A stretch of DNA of 64,000 nucleotides from Neurospora tetraspora. Taxonomy: Eukaryota > Ascomycota > Sordariomycetes > Sordariales > Sordariaceae. The notes beneath the pieces are model-generated. The model did not search any database. It saw nothing but the letters and a program-made list of their open reading frames with translations, and was not told the DNA's origin. The translations under genes and the position numbers were made by a program. Positions within the stretch are counted from its first letter, which is position 1, and every line of letters starts with the position of its first letter. This document shows positions 44,224-57,090 of the stretch, piece by piece. The stretch covers positions 1,612,001 to 1,676,000 of the forward strand of contig NW_026944384.1 of NCBI RefSeq assembly GCF_033439725.1, given 5' to 3'.

Positions 44224-44994
44224 GATGTGAGGAGGGGAGAGCTGCCGTGCAAGGAATCGCTGGCAGAAGGAAAGGGTGGAAAGGGGAGAGAATCACAAAC
44301 AGAAACAAGATCAAGAGGAAGACTTGGGACGAGCTACGGAGCCGGAGAGAGGCGACTCGTTTCTTTCAGTTTCCGGGCAAGGCTTGGGCGAAGTCGGCGT
44401 CCAGGCGGGACACAAAATACGAGTCACTGGCCACAGGGGGGTTACCGCCAAGTCCCACGTCTACCCCGCAAAAAGCTTCAAAGCTCACCCACGGGTTTTA
44501 CTTACCCATCTCACCATAGTATGTTATTGAACACTTCAGCGAGTGCCGTGACGTGTCTGAACAAAAAGCTTGCGATGAACCACAGAAAGTGGAAAAGAAA
44601 ACATTGGGAGAAATGTAAGAAATTGGGCCTCCATTGCCATCACCGTATCAACTTTCAATGGCTTCATTTGCTTCAAAAAAAACATGTAAACCATGGTATC
44701 GAAGCTGGCTTACCGTCCACCGGGCTTACTCAGACAGGCTCCACCACATGCGCTATGAGACTCGGGACCCGCATTCTTAAATGTCAAGCTTCCGTCATCG
44801 GAACTGAAGATGGGCTGTCCCCGGAAATGCCATGCCTCTGCCATGCACCATTCGTTCCATCATTCTTCGGCCGGTATTCGACCGTAGGCACTGATCTGAC
44901 ATCTGGGCCGCTGTCAATGTCGTTCAATGCCGCTTTGCTAAGATAGGCGCATCACATATTGTCCGCCATGGATATCTCAATATGAGACTCAAGC
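44224..44994. other. Upstream region of ilv3 / 3' flank of clpP
   Basis: 771 bp with no supportable gene; several plus-strand frames here run on from the antisense of the dehydratase exon 1. It contains the candidate CPC1 site. Confidence 0.45.
44421..44426 (-). promoter_or_regulatory. Candidate CPC1/Gcn4 site upstream of ilv3
   Basis: The minus strand reads agTGACTCgt about 200 bp upstream of the dehydratase ATG. TGACTC is the core bound by CPC1 (Gcn4), the cross-pathway activator of amino-acid genes in Neurospora. Location and gene class fit; a six-base match can occur by chance. Confidence 0.35.
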
Positions 44995-45946
44995 TCACGG
45001 CTGCGGCGCCGGTGTCTCGCCATCCTTCGCCTTCTTTTCCGCCTCGTCCTTCACCCTCCTATCGAGAATCTGATCGACAACGCCCAATTCCACCGCCTCC
45101 TCCGCCGTCAAATACTTGTCTCTCTCCATCATATCGCTAATGGCCGCGAGGTCGTACTTCTCGTAGCCAAACGACTTGTTGATATGCGACTGCACAATCT
45201 TGTTGATCTGCTCTCTTATCCTCTGGATCTGGTTCGCATAGATCAAGATATCCGACGCCTGGCCCCGGGTGCCGCCGAGAGGCTGATGCACCATGACCGT
45301 GCTGTGAGGCAGCACGTACCGCTTCCCGGGCTCGCCGCCGATAAGGAGGACGGCGGCCATGGAGGCGGCGGCGCCAACGCAGACGGTCGACACTGGCGAC
45401 TTGATGTATGTCATGGTATCGTAGATGGCTAGGCCGGAGCTCACTTCGCCGCCGGGCGAGTTGATGTACATGGTAATGGGCTTGTCGGGGTTATCGGATT
45501 CGAGCCAGAGGAGCTGGGCGACTATCGCGGCCGAGGTGGTGTCGTCGATCGCGCCATTGAGGCATACTATACGTTCCTGGGCTGGTCAGACATGGTCGCG
45601 TAGTAGGTGTGTGAAGGTGAGGTCTGAGCGTACTTGTAGTAGTTTCGAGAAGATATCGGCTTTGTTGCGAATCGGTCAGCGCCCTGTTCGAGTTCGGAAG
45701 GGTCTAGTACAAAACATACATGTTCGCCATCCTCCAGCCTGTAAAGTTAGCCCATGCTCGTACGTTGAAGACTAAATGGTGGATTATGGAGCATACCGTG
45801 ACCTCTGTAATGTATGGCATGGGAATGTTGCCCATGGGCCGCAAAGGTGCCCCCGAACCGGAGCCGGTGAACTGGGAGAAGCGTCGGCGTGTCGCAGGCG
45901 CGCCAACCCGTCGCAGAATGCGCATTGCCGCTCGTGGTGAGTTCAT
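44995..45946 (-). CDS. clpP: Mitochondrial ClpP protease
   Basis: Proteolytic core of the matrix ClpXP serine protease. Four exons (45946-45797, 45738-45720, 45659-45634, 45576-44995), two of them only 19 and 26 bp, splice cleanly to 258 aa. The N-terminus RAAMRILRRVGAPATRRRF is a presequence. The text ITEVTAGGWRTSDIFSKLLQ then ERIVCLNGAIDD is the usual ClpP start. The catalytic triad is visible: Ser in VGAAASMAAVLL, His in LPHSTVMVHQPLGG and Asp in LGVVDQILDRR. Yeast lacks ClpP, but filamentous fungi have it. The C-terminal AEKKAKDGETPAPQP tail is extra. The micro-exons are the part most easily missed in automated annotation. Confidence 0.95.
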
Positions 45947-46350
45947 GGTCTTTCGAATCTGGAGACACTAAATCGCGAATTATCTGTCGTCGTTTCGGAA
46001 AAATTGCTGGGAAAGAGACCTTCAAGGTTCAAGTTGCTTGCGATAACAGCCCAGTTCAATGTTTAGAGCTCCAGGCAGGCAAGTGACGAACTGGAGCTCC
46101 CCTGGGGACGAACGTGGGGAATCGCGACGTCTCCATTCTTGGCGTGTCCTAGCTCCTTAGAGCTTGCAGGGGTGCACTAACACCAAACAGAGCACGGACT
46201 TTCATTGGAGAAGCTTGCAGATATTCGCATCTCAAAGTCCATCTTCAACTTTTCAACATCATTCTTCTACCACAGAAGATCACCAGGAACCCCCACTCCA
46301 ATTTCACCCAGTCTCTTATTAAGGAGAAAGGGAGAACCAGATACTAAAAT
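45947..46350. promoter_or_regulatory. Divergent intergenic region, clpP / unknown mitochondrial gene
   Basis: 404 bp between two divergent starts, both for apparently mitochondrial proteins. No named element was recognised. Confidence 0.4.
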
Positions 46351-47697
46351 ATGAGATCAACAATACAAAAATGCTACGCAACAGCGCCTTACATATCCCG
46401 GCGCTCACTCCACCAAACCTCCCTCCGCTCATCACCATCAGAAAAAGAATCCAACAACTCACCACCACCCCCATCCTCACCAAAAGACTCCTCCGATTAC
46501 ACCGAAGACTTCGACCTCGACCCAGACGACTTCTACTCCTCCCGCCCATACCAAATCGACCCAACCACAAAATCCGTCCACACCAAAACCGGCCTCACCC
46601 TCCCCCTCAGTCCCATCATGGACCCAACCTACCACTCCTCTCGCAACCGGTGGAAAGAGCGCAAACCCACCTCCCGTCCGCCCGGCCAACGCGTCTCCAA
46701 ATTTTCACAACTGCTCGAATCCAACCCCTTCGCTTTGGCCCTCGCCGCCCCCCTCCGCGCCTGCACCGCCACCGACGTTTTACTGCCCAAACCGTTCCTC
46801 CAGAAATTCAACCTCCTCCGCCACCCGGACACGGACGAGCCGTGGTTTGTGCCTGCTGATTTATCGCCTCATGAGGCTGCTGGTGCAGCGAAGGAAAAGG
46901 AAAAAGACCAGGCTTTGGGGCCGAGTGGGTATACGCTGAGCAATCAAACGCTGCTGCACGAGTTTACGTTAAGGGGCAGTCCGTACTTTGGGAATAATCG
47001 CAAGCTGTTGAGGCGGAACGCGACCAACAAGACGGGGTTGACGGAGGTGCTGAATAAAGCTGTTTGGAGGGAGGATATGGGTGCGTTAGTACTCAAGATG
47101 ATGCGACGAAGAATCGTGGATGAGTTGTTGTATCTGACGGGGAAGGTGACGGGGAGTTTGAGGAGGAAGTATTTGACCCCGTTGAGGGGGGGTTATGAAG
47201 AGGCGAGGGAGAGGAAGTTGAGGGGTGCTTTGGTTTATGTTGGTGGTGGGGGGCCGGGGATGGCTGGAAATGGAAAGGGGGAAAACAAGGTTATGAAGCC
47301 CCCGATGAGGGTGTCGACGCTGGAGATTAAGGGGGAGAGGTATAGTACCAAACTGCCGGTTTATGATGCTACGGTTTTACTCGGGGAGGAGGAGTTGAAG
47401 AGGTTGATGCTTGAGGAGACGGGGTTTTGGAGGCAGGCGCAGTTGTTTGCGGTGGGAAGGGAGGCGACGACGGAACTGCAGATGAAGTTGTGGAAGTTGG
47501 AGGGGTATATGGCGAAGGGGGAGTTGCCTCGTGGTGATGAGGTTGATGCGGCTAAGGCTGCCGAAACAAAGGTTGAGAAGAGGGAGAAGGTGCGTGGTGT
47601 TCAGGGGCAGGTTGATGCTACGAAACCTCCAGCAAGGGACGTAAAGGGAGGAGGTGATAGACGCGTTAGTGGATGGCAAGGGGTTCGAAGAGTCTAA
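46351..47697 (+). CDS. Fungal mitochondrial protein of unknown function
   Basis: A single exon of 448 aa. The N-terminus MRSTIQKCYATAPYISRRSL has the basic, Ser-rich, acid-free pattern of a mitochondrial presequence. A Pro/Ser/Asp-rich linker follows, then a conserved-looking core: FSQLLESNPFALALAAPLR, LPKPFLQKFNLLRHPDTDEP, YTLSNQTLLHEF, KAVWREDMGALVLKMMRRRI, and later STLEIKGERY and LPVYDATVLLG. I recognise this layout from fungal genomes but cannot name a function. The C-terminus is Lys/Arg-rich and poorly structured. Divergence from clpP and the presequence both suggest a mitochondrial role; the rest is unknown. Confidence 0.75.
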   Translation: MRSTIQKCYATAPYISRRSLHQTSLRSSPSEKESNNSPPPPSSPKDSSDYTEDFDLDPDDFYSSRPYQIDPTTKSVHTKTGLTLPLSPIMDPTYHSSRNRWKERKPTSRPPGQRVSKFSQLLESNPFALALAAPLRACTATDVLLPKPFLQKFNLLRHPDTDEPWFVPADLSPHEAAGAAKEKEKDQALGPSGYTLSNQTLLHEFTLRGSPYFGNNRKLLRRNATNKTGLTEVLNKAVWREDMGALVLKMMRRRIVDELLYLTGKVTGSLRRKYLTPLRGGYEEARERKLRGALVYVGGGGPGMAGNGKGENKVMKPPMRVSTLEIKGERYSTKLPVYDATVLLGEEELKRLMLEETGFWRQAQLFAVGREATTELQMKLWKLEGYMAKGELPRGDEVDAAKAAETKVEKREKVRGVQGQVDATKPPARDVKGGGDRRVSGWQGVRRV

Positions 47698-49444
47698 CGA
47701 CAAACAAAGGGCAAGAAGAACACCAACTACTCATCCGAATGCGCCATGGCTGGATTACAGAAGACGAGCAGTGTGAGTGACCGAGCCACTTCAGACGTAT
47801 GTTCGCTTTGCGATCTTCACCCACTTTGTTTGCTTCCGTAGGATATCCGTTTTGCAACGATGCACTAAAAGGTGCGAGATCGGTGATGTTCCCAACACGT
47901 TCGAGAGGCCGGCGAGATGTCAATCCAGGATTTTGCCGCAGTACAACCAACCCCATGTCAGTGACGGCAACGGGACGGATGTGCTTGAACATTCACCCCG
48001 TCCTACCATCACGCAGATCTCCTCCTCCCCCTCCTTTGCCTAGTCAGTAGCTAGGGTTAATAGGGTTCTCAAACTGTCGCTCTCTTCCCAACAGAAGAGC
48101 TTAACAAACGTCCGGTCTGGATCAGTTGGCGCGAGGGGCGTTTTAGTTCCCCCCCCATCGTAGAGCTGAACAGCTTTTTTCCTCCACACAATAGTGCTTA
48201 CTGCATCAGAGATTGTGAATCAAAACCCTCTTCCGGACACACCTTTTGTCCATTTTATTTCCTTTTGAATTTCCTTCTTCCCTTTGTTTTTGGAATCTCT
48301 ATGATTCCACCAACACCAGAAAGTACCTACCCCCTCCACACCCAGACAGAACAACCAACATCTCCCGCATCTCCCTAGAATAGACTATGAACTCCATCCC
48401 GAGCCCAATATTCCTTCTCAGCTTCTCTCCACCCACTCCGCCCGCATATGAGAGTGGCCGACACAGTGTCTCTCCTCGGTTCGGTTTCGTATTCCCCGAT
48501 TGGGCAATAAGTTGCTACGCCGCATTTCAATTTTTTTCGTGAAACGAGCAGATTTGCGGCTCTTAAGTCCCCCCCTGTACATTTGGTGATACGTAAACCA
48601 TCACCTCAACGCCTCAACAGCCGTTCGAGAATACGGGAGCCAGCCAATAGGAAGCGCTCAACCCCTGAGGATCGAAAGGAGGGTATTGGAGCGGTTCGGA
48701 AGGGAATGACGGGACCCCGCCGGAGCCTTCTGATGGATTGTACGACATTTGTGTAAACACCGGCTTGTGCTTTGTTGTTTGGTGTAGGTGGGTTACGTAG
48801 ATGGGTTGGTTCCAGGTTGGTTGGGGTGTTGTCGTTACCTAGGGTGTGGTGTTTGTTGTTGACAACGAGGAAGGGTTATCTCCACTTCTTGAAGCCCAAC
48901 CATGTCATGATATTTCTGTTGTTGTGTTGTTGAATTTGACGATTTGTCGTTTGAGCGGCGGATGCTCCAATGCATTACCCCGGTGTGGGTTGTCTAGACC
49001 TAGTTTGTTGTTGTTCTGTTTTGTTGTTATCTTTGTTGTTGTCCTTCTATCATGCCAAGGCATATTCCGTCCCGTTGTTGATATGTCAAAGATGTAGATC
49101 GATCTGAGTGGCCAGAAGAAGCTAAACTGCGTGATCACACAATCTCCCCAAGACAAGGCTACGATCTCCATGCCACAGAAAAATCCCAACGATCGTTGAA
49201 CCCCCCCTCCAATCGGTTTGGGAAGGATGATATGTAGGTAGCAGGACAAGAATGCCTTGGGTAGACCTCCGCATGTGGACTAATGCATCAACAGTTGGAA
49301 CAGCTTCGACTCGCCTCAGCTCGCCTCGACTGTTAATGGGTGAAAGAAGACTTGGCTTGCAGGTAAATCACTCTAGTTTCGATTTGCAATCTAGGATCGT
49401 CATTGCATAATCCACGGTGCTTGATGCCAGTTTACAGTTGTAAG
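47698..49444. other. Intergenic, no gene seen
   Basis: 1.7 kb of ordinary composition before the AT-rich block. Frames of 80-114 codons near 47,670-48,050 and 48,850-49,250 overlap on both strands and have no domain text. The boundary with the repeat block is sharp at 49,445. Confidence 0.45.
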
Positions 49445-52400
49445 TGTCAGATGTAACGGTGCAGAATTGATGGATTGAAGAGTGTATGTAACTAATTCGC
49501 TCAGAAGGTATAGGGGGTGCTAGGGTAACCCAAATATGCCCAGAAATCAGGTAATATTAGGTAGCTAGAGGGCTAACTTCCATATAGTATAGCTAAAACC
49601 ACCCTTAAATCTAATATACCCCCTCACTTATAAACCTTCTAAATAGAGTAAAAATAAAGCTATTTATAGAGTCTCTCTTCTAATACGTTAATTTCTCTAA
49701 CTAAATTGTAAATATCCTTTAGAGTATTATTCGGAATCTCCTTATCCATCCCTATTTCCTTACAAATTAATATATGTATTATTCCTATTAATTCCCGAAA
49801 TTTCTCGTAATCTAATTGTCCTAGAACCTTTGTTAATCTATCGGCTAATATTTTCGTTTCTAAATATTCAATTTCAATCCTTCCCTCTATAATTTCCTAC
49901 TTTAACTAATAATAATGAATATCAATATACTTTAACTTAATTATTAACTTCGCTATTTTAACAATTAATATACGGATTATTTATATATTATTATAACTGA
50001 TTACAGGTATATCTTTATCGAAGGTGTCACGGGTCTACTGGATGTGCACGGTAGTAGGGGTGGAACAGAGCTTGAGATTGTTGACAAGGAGGAAAAGGTC
50101 TGCAGGCCTTGCCAGCTCTGCAGGAAAAACCTAAGTACTGGAACCCTAGCCAATTAGGGGAAGTGGAACCATAGCCTACCCAGAAGGTCTACAAGCCTGG
50201 AAGCCTGGCTCCTAGAGCCAAGTATAACCTCTAGGCGCCAGCCCGTTACATTACCCCCCAACTCCCCCTCCTACGCATAAAGAGTAAAGAAAAATTATTA
50301 TATAGAATGAAAATCCCTAGAATTAATCCGATAGTTCTAGACCTAGCGGCGTATAAATACGGCCCCGGCATTACAAGTCTGTATAGCCAAGCGGCCTCCT
50401 ATCCGTACCGCAGCCTCTCTATGTTGAATACTCCTAAGACAACCAAATACCTATATATATAAAGCCAAACGATTAAATAAATGTATAAGAATAACGTAGA
50501 GACCTAACTCCTCTATAGCTAGCGTAAAAAGTAATCTATTTTAGAAAATAAGCTCCTAGGAATTATAATACTTTAATACCTACATTGTACGCGTACGCGG
50601 GCACTAGAGCGAAAGACCTGTCAATCCTCCCCTACGCGTATTTTTAAATGAGTACTATATATGTAAACCTAGCCTATCTATCCGTGTAAGCCCTCGTCCT
50701 ATTTATTTTACCGTAGTCTATATAATAAAGCGTTATAGCGAAGAACCTCCTATCTAAGTAAAGTATCTTTACAACCCTCCTTCTTATGAGTACGGTAGCG
50801 AGGCTTTAGTATAAATCTCGGCGTAGTTATTAACGACTTATACTTACAAAACAGCTACAATATTATCCTTCTTTGTAGTAATTGTTAAATTACTATATAT
50901 AGCTGCAGACTATTACGGCCTAATATCGCTGTAAATAGAGACTATCGTTTAACCTTTAGAATCTAAGCGTAAATAGAGCCTTCTAGAAACGAATGTAGTA
51001 TCTCTGGACTATTTTTCGTCTCTCCGGGCGGTAATGTTTATTTGTAATTATTATGAATTTCGTTATTTTCGGACAAGTCCCTAACCGATTTAACGAAGTA
51101 GGCTGTAACTGTATAGCGGCTTTACCTTTATTCTATTTTATAGAGTATTTCTTTACTTAATGTATAAGGGACTATAATTATATACTATAGTGCTGTAGTC
51201 CTTGATAAGATATTCCTCCTTTTTATTATTTACGGAGGCTATAAGGTTAGTTTCCAGCCCTTAAAAAAAGGTTTGTAACTATTAAGGTAGTAAAGGGAAT
51301 AATATTACTTTAATAGGTGGTGAAAGTTTAGAGCGAAACGGCGGGGTCTCTAATTTTCGAATAGTAAACGGTTGGAATAAGAAATGGGAATTTTCTAGAT
51401 TATTAATATCGTGACCGTTAGTATATAATTTGGTAGTCCTTGTAGGTTTATTGAGATAGGGAGGATTGGCTTCGATTGGGGAGACGGCGGCGGCGGGGCT
51501 ATAGTTAAAGAGTTCGAATATAACTATTGGATTGATTAAGGCTTTAAAAACGACGAGAGAAAAGGGGTTGTATATGTGGTGTTGAGTCTATAGGGAGGCG
51601 GTCTTTATAAATAAGAGAAAAGGTTGTATAGACAGTTGAGAAGAGGCTCTTTAGGGCAGACGTCGAAGGTGGTAGTCTGGAGGGAAAGAAAAGATTAAAG
51701 AAGAGGGTCAATAATATATTACGGGTCTATTGGGTGTGTACGGTAGTAGGGGTAGAATAGAGCTTGAGATTGTTGATAAGGAGGAAAAGGTCTGTAGGCT
51801 TTGCCAGCTCTGTAGGGAAAACCTAAGTACTGGAACCCTGGCTAATTAGGGGAAGTGGAACTATGGCCCACCCAGAAGGTCTGCAGGCCTAGAAGCCTGG
51901 CTCCTAGAGCCAGGCATAACCTCTGAGCGCCAGCTTATTACAGAAGGGAATATTAATCTCCTTATATAAACGTATAATAGCGATAGTTTCCTTAATAACA
52001 TTGAAAACCGATAATAGCTCTACTTCTATTATTAAAATAAATACTGTCTTTTATTTAATTATACTCTAATTAACTAAATTATTGAAGAGTTTAATTGTAA
52101 ATTTATACAAATTCTTTCGATTTAGAGAATTGTCGGCATACGACGTATTTAAAGCGATTTCGAATTTCGTTAATTTATTATAATAGAGGGAGAGATTAAA
52201 GTACTATTAAAAGTAATATAAAATTTTATTAGTAGCTTTACGATACTAAGGATTGGGATTATAATTATAGTGAACCAATCGATTAGCGGCGAAAGTAATA
52301 TTAGGCTGGGTAATTACAACGGCGTATATTATAGAGCCGATAACGATTTAATATTCCTAAATCTTATCGAAAGAGGCTACGCTATTGTAAAGTATAAACT

Positions 52401-55400
52401 CTTTATTATTTATCGGAATGAAGGTGAAAATATAGGGATTCTTAATCAATTTAGTAATTTTATAAATATATTCCCGTTGAAATAATTAAATACAACCTAC
52501 CTTTCGGTCTCGAATAATTTTAATGCCTAAAAACTATTAAAAATCATAACTATTAATAAATTTATATTTCTCCTCCAGTTTCTTCGTAATTTGTATAACT
52601 TTATCGTACTATAATTTATCGAAGGCGAAAATAATATTATTAATGTAATAGAAAATTAAAATTCTATTATATTTAAAGATATATAGGTTTTCGAATAACG
52701 GTTTAAACCCTAAGCTTTCGAAGGTCCCGTTAAATTTTTATTATTACAGTAAAGGAATTTGTTAAAAACCGTAGAGGGTCTTAAAGATTTTAAAAATAAT
52801 ATTATACTTTTAATAATTAAGAGGTATACGTATATAAATCTCCTTATTAAAGTAGGCGTTAATAAAGGTATTTATTGTATTATATTAAATAAATTCGAAA
52901 TTGAATTTAGTAACGTAGGCGATAATTAACCGAAATAAACGACTAATTAACGTAGAAGTATACGTTTTCTTACTATAATTATACTATTAATCTCTTTTAA
53001 TTATAAAGCGAACTTTTACTTTTAATAACCGATTATATTTATTAAATTTATATATATATACCTATATACAATCGAAGATCTAAAGACTTTTAGTACGGAG
53101 AACGTCTTCGTTAATCTTAAGCTATAATTTTATCTCTTTATAGCTATCGAAATAAATTTCCTCTATTTACTTAAAAAAATATTTAAATTATAATATTAGA
53201 GATCGTAGTAAAATTTTAAAATTAGAAGGAGGTCTTAACGTTTACTAAAGTCTAATTTACTACCTTTAGAAATTAAGCGGTTAATTTCTACCTTCGTAAT
53301 TATCTTACCCTACCGTTACTTAATTAATTAAATAAATTTCTTAACGTTAAACGTGGCTTCTTATAATTCGAAAGTCGAAAAGGAAATAGGCTCTAGTAAA
53401 TTTATTATAAGGTTGGTAGTAAAAATAGTTAGTAATATACTTAACGGGGTAGGGTAATTAAATATAAAATCGATAAATATTTTATTTTAAACGGTAAGTT
53501 TTATTAGTTTCGAAATAATTTCGTTACTATCTTTTTAAAATTCGTTATCGAAGAATAACGGTAGGAAAGGGGTAAGATTGTTATTTTCTATATTTTAGGT
53601 TATATTAAAGGGTTCGAAATATCGCGTAAATAATTAAGGAAATTAATTAATTTAATTAAATAAATTGGTAGTTTCGTCGCTAATTACCCTTAATCCTTCT
53701 TGAAAATTATTAAAGTTCCTTAAATAAATTAAATCTTCGTTAAAGAATATATTACAAATATAGATAATACAATTAATTTATAAATTCTAAATTTAATAAA
53801 TAGAGGAAATAATATAAGTAGTAAGGAATTTAATCTAGGCCTTTAAATAAAAATTTTTACGCTGTTACTCTTTCTTTTATATAGTGCTTATTATTACGTA
53901 TACTTTATAACTGTAAATACGTAAATAATGAAAATTAAATTTATAGGGCTCGGTTTATACCCCCTTACGGTAGGCTACGAAGGTATAAAACCGCTTATAT
54001 AGTAACTTCCAATTATAAAAATACTTAGGCGATCGGTTAATAAAGTAAACCGAAGCTAAAACGATTTAAAACCAAAGGTTGTAAGGGAATTTAACGCTAT
54101 TTATTATTATATACGCCTTTTCTTTAATTATACCCCCTAAGTATTTTATACTGCTGTTTTAAATTTAAATATTAAATATTGAAGGCTCGAAAATAATAAA
54201 GCGTATAATTAATTTATGCCCAATGTATTAATTATTAAATTTATTATTGTATTCGACGTATTTAATTTTAACTTTATATCAGTAACTAATTATATTGATA
54301 ATTAAAAAGAATCTTTTAATAATAGTTTTAATTATTCGGTTCGCTATATAAATATACTAAATGAATCTAATCTATCGATAGGTAATAAGTATAATATATT
54401 TAAAGCTACTTCTCCCTACTTTATATTCGAAGAAATCGATGGCGAAACACTCTCTCGGGCCAAATCCCTTATTTTGTAATTTTCGTTTAATTTATCATTT
54501 AATTTTTAGAATACTTTTCGCGTCATACTAATAAATAGCGGGCCTTTTGAATTTAATGCCTTTAATATTATAAAAGTGTTTAAGGATTTAAAAATCGTAA
54601 TAATCGAATCGTTTATACTAAAATTTAGCGGGCATTTTATATACGTAACGGCTGGTAAAGGAATTAAAGCGATTTCGACGAATAAAAAAGGTAATATAAT
54701 TAAAAGAAAAGGGTAAATATTTAAAGACCGTTTAATAATAAATTTCTTAAAGGAAATAAAAAAGTAAATTTTTTAATCAGCGGAAGTAATTATTAGGGAG
54801 TTTATAATTCTAATGAAGACTTTACTTTCGAAGTAAATATAATAATATAAAATTTATAGTAAAGTTAAAGTAAAAGGTTACTTTTTTCAACCGTAATTTT
54901 AAAATTCCCCTCTTTCTTTATACTTCTATATTAATAGTCCTAAAACCTTTAATAGGTATTTAAAATTCACTAGCCTAAATACAATCTTTTAGGGACGGTA
55001 TTCGAAACGAAGAGAAATAATTAATTTCGTTAGAAATATAAATAAAAGCTCCGGAATCGAAGATTATAAAATTTTTAAATAAATAAATATTACCCTTATT
55101 GCTACTCGTATTGAAAGTACACTATTTAACGACAAATATTAAATTGCAAGTACCGATTTCTTATCTCCTTTAATTTTTCGAAGTAATAATCTACGTAAAA
55201 GTAATAAAGCGGTCCCGTATTTAATTCCTAATTTTCTTAACCTCTTTACTAATTTTAAAATACTTTTCGAAATTCTTATTAATAAGCTTTTAAATAGGGC
55301 CGCTTAACTTTTATTTGGGATTATCCTTAATTTTAAATATTAAATACTAGTAGCGCGTTATTAGGTAATGGCTTCGTTCGTAAACTTTATAAAGCGGCGT

Positions 55401-56875
55401 AATACTTCCTCTCTTTTTCGACTGTAAAAAATCTTTTACATTTTTATCTACGTTACATTTCTTCCTTATATTTACCTTCCGCTTCTTTTTACAATTAAAA
55501 TTAAAAATGTCCTCCTGATTAAATACGAACTCTTATAAATCAAAACGGCTAATACCCTAAGCGTTACGAACTTTAGCCTTTTTAAAATTAATTAATAGTA
55601 TAATACGTTTTAATATACTAACCCTTTTAAAATTAGCGGATACGTCCTTATATTTTAAAAATATCTCTTCGAATTCGTTATCGAACTTCTAAAAATTGCT
55701 AGCTTAAATAGGCTTATATTTATAAATTATATTAATAAAATTAATAAATTATAAAGTAGGGGAAATTACTTTACTAATTCCGAATCTCTTCCCATCTGTA
55801 ATATGGATTTCCTAATCAAATAATTACTTTTCGAAATCCTTAGGTTACTTCTTTATAATTTCTTTAATAAAGGTTTAATAATTTCGACGAATTTTAGTAA
55901 TTTAATCGATAAGTCGATAATTAATTTAATTTTTAATTTTTCTAAATCAATTGCAAGTAGATTTATACTATTTAAATGAAGTATTAGTATAGTAGGCGGC
56001 AATATAAATATTTATTTAATTACAAATTCGGGTATTAGCGTTATTGAAGTCTTTCTAATACTTATAGCGAACGTTATACGGATTATTAATTTAATTATAT
56101 ACTATTTCATCGGCAATTATTAAATTAATAGAGGGGTTAATAATTATATCTTCCCTAATATCCTATTCGGTATAATATTTATTATCCTCCTCTTCTTCTT
56201 CTTCGTCTTCTTCTTCCAAACTTCTTCCCTCATCGTCTTCGTTAGCGCTAGTAGCGGCTTCTTCTTAGAATTAAATAGTAGTAGTAGTTTTAATAATAAT
56301 ACTATTCGTATTAGTAATTATAGTAATAATAATTATTATGGTTATAATTACGCCCTTTTTAACCCGGATTCTTCTATTGAATTTAATGAACTCCTTCTTT
56401 ACCGCCAAAAAGCGGTCCTTTACTTACTTAATAAGGAAGAAGTCTTCTTTCGGGGGTAGAACCCTCTACATTATAAATCCTTCTTTAAATAATTAATTAT
56501 TAAAGTGCTAATTATTGCTAGCAAGTCTCTTAAGAGCTTTATATTAATTAGGCCAGTTGGTAGGGGTATTAAAGATAATTGTAATAGCCTTATTGGTAGA
56601 TTCCTTTAATAAAGATATAATTAACGTTATTAGTTTCGTAGGGATATTACTTAGAATCGATAATCGTAGTATTAAACGTAAATACGCAAATCAGATTATT
56701 AATTGTCAAATATAATGGTATAAAATTAATAGATTGAAGAGTGTGTATGACTAACTCGCTTAGAAAGTATAGAGGGTACTGGGGTAACCTAAATATACCT
56801 AGAAATTAGGCAATATTAGGTGGCTAGAGCGCTAACCTCTATATAGTATGGCTAAAACCACCCTTGAATCTAACA
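49445..56875 (-). mobile_element. Ty1/Copia-type LTR retrotransposon fossil (element A)
   Basis: LTRs at 49445-49616 and 56704-56875, each 172 bp. A perfect 5-bp target duplication GTAAG lies at 49440-49444 and 56876-56880. A second element (50025-51942) is nested inside; without it the length is about 5.5 kb, normal for Copia. On the minus strand a Copia-like reverse-transcriptase box can be made out near 52,640, so the element reads right to left. It is strongly AT-rich and broken many times throughout; no working gene remains. The LTR differences are mostly transitions, which fits RIP, so divergence cannot be used for dating. The intact duplication shows there was no later end rearrangement. 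Confidence 0.88.
50025..51942 (-). mobile_element. Nested short LTR element (element B)
   Basis: LTRs at 50025-50250 and 51717-51942, each 226 bp, starting TGTCACGGGTC in the left copy and ending GTTACA. A perfect target duplication GAAGG lies at 50020-50024 and 51943-51947. Total length is 1,918 bp, with an internal part of only about 1.47 kb. A purine tract on the minus strand (plus: ttaccccccaactccccctc) touches the left LTR and looks like a polypurine tract, so it reads right to left. No coding content is recognisable: a non-autonomous (TRIM/LARD-like) or deleted element. It is RIP-affected and younger than element A, which it interrupts. Confidence 0.88.
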
Positions 56876-57090
56876 GTAAGCACTAAGGCACGTTCACAGG
56901 AATGCAGAGGTAATTATCAAATAGGGGAGCTATAAGGTGAATGTAATAAGGCTCTGTTATTCGAGGCTGCTATGTGCTTGGGCTTATTAGGTTGATAGCT
57001 TCCCCTTAATAAGGGTGTACCGTGGTGCTCTCCTACTAGATGCTTTGTCTGGATCATAACAATGGCTCTTGTTGCTGCAAGTAGGGTTAG
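56876..57090. other. Unique island between two retrotransposon fossils
   Basis: About 215 bp separating elements A and C. Its composition is closer to ordinary genomic DNA (contains gtaccgtggtgctctcc and similar) than the AT-rich elements on either side. It has no frame of interest and is probably the original host sequence between two insertion points. Confidence 0.6.

Noticed and set aside
52270-52485. 71-codon frame in element A
   Set aside because: Chance frame on the strand opposite to the element's own direction in RIP-affected DNA.
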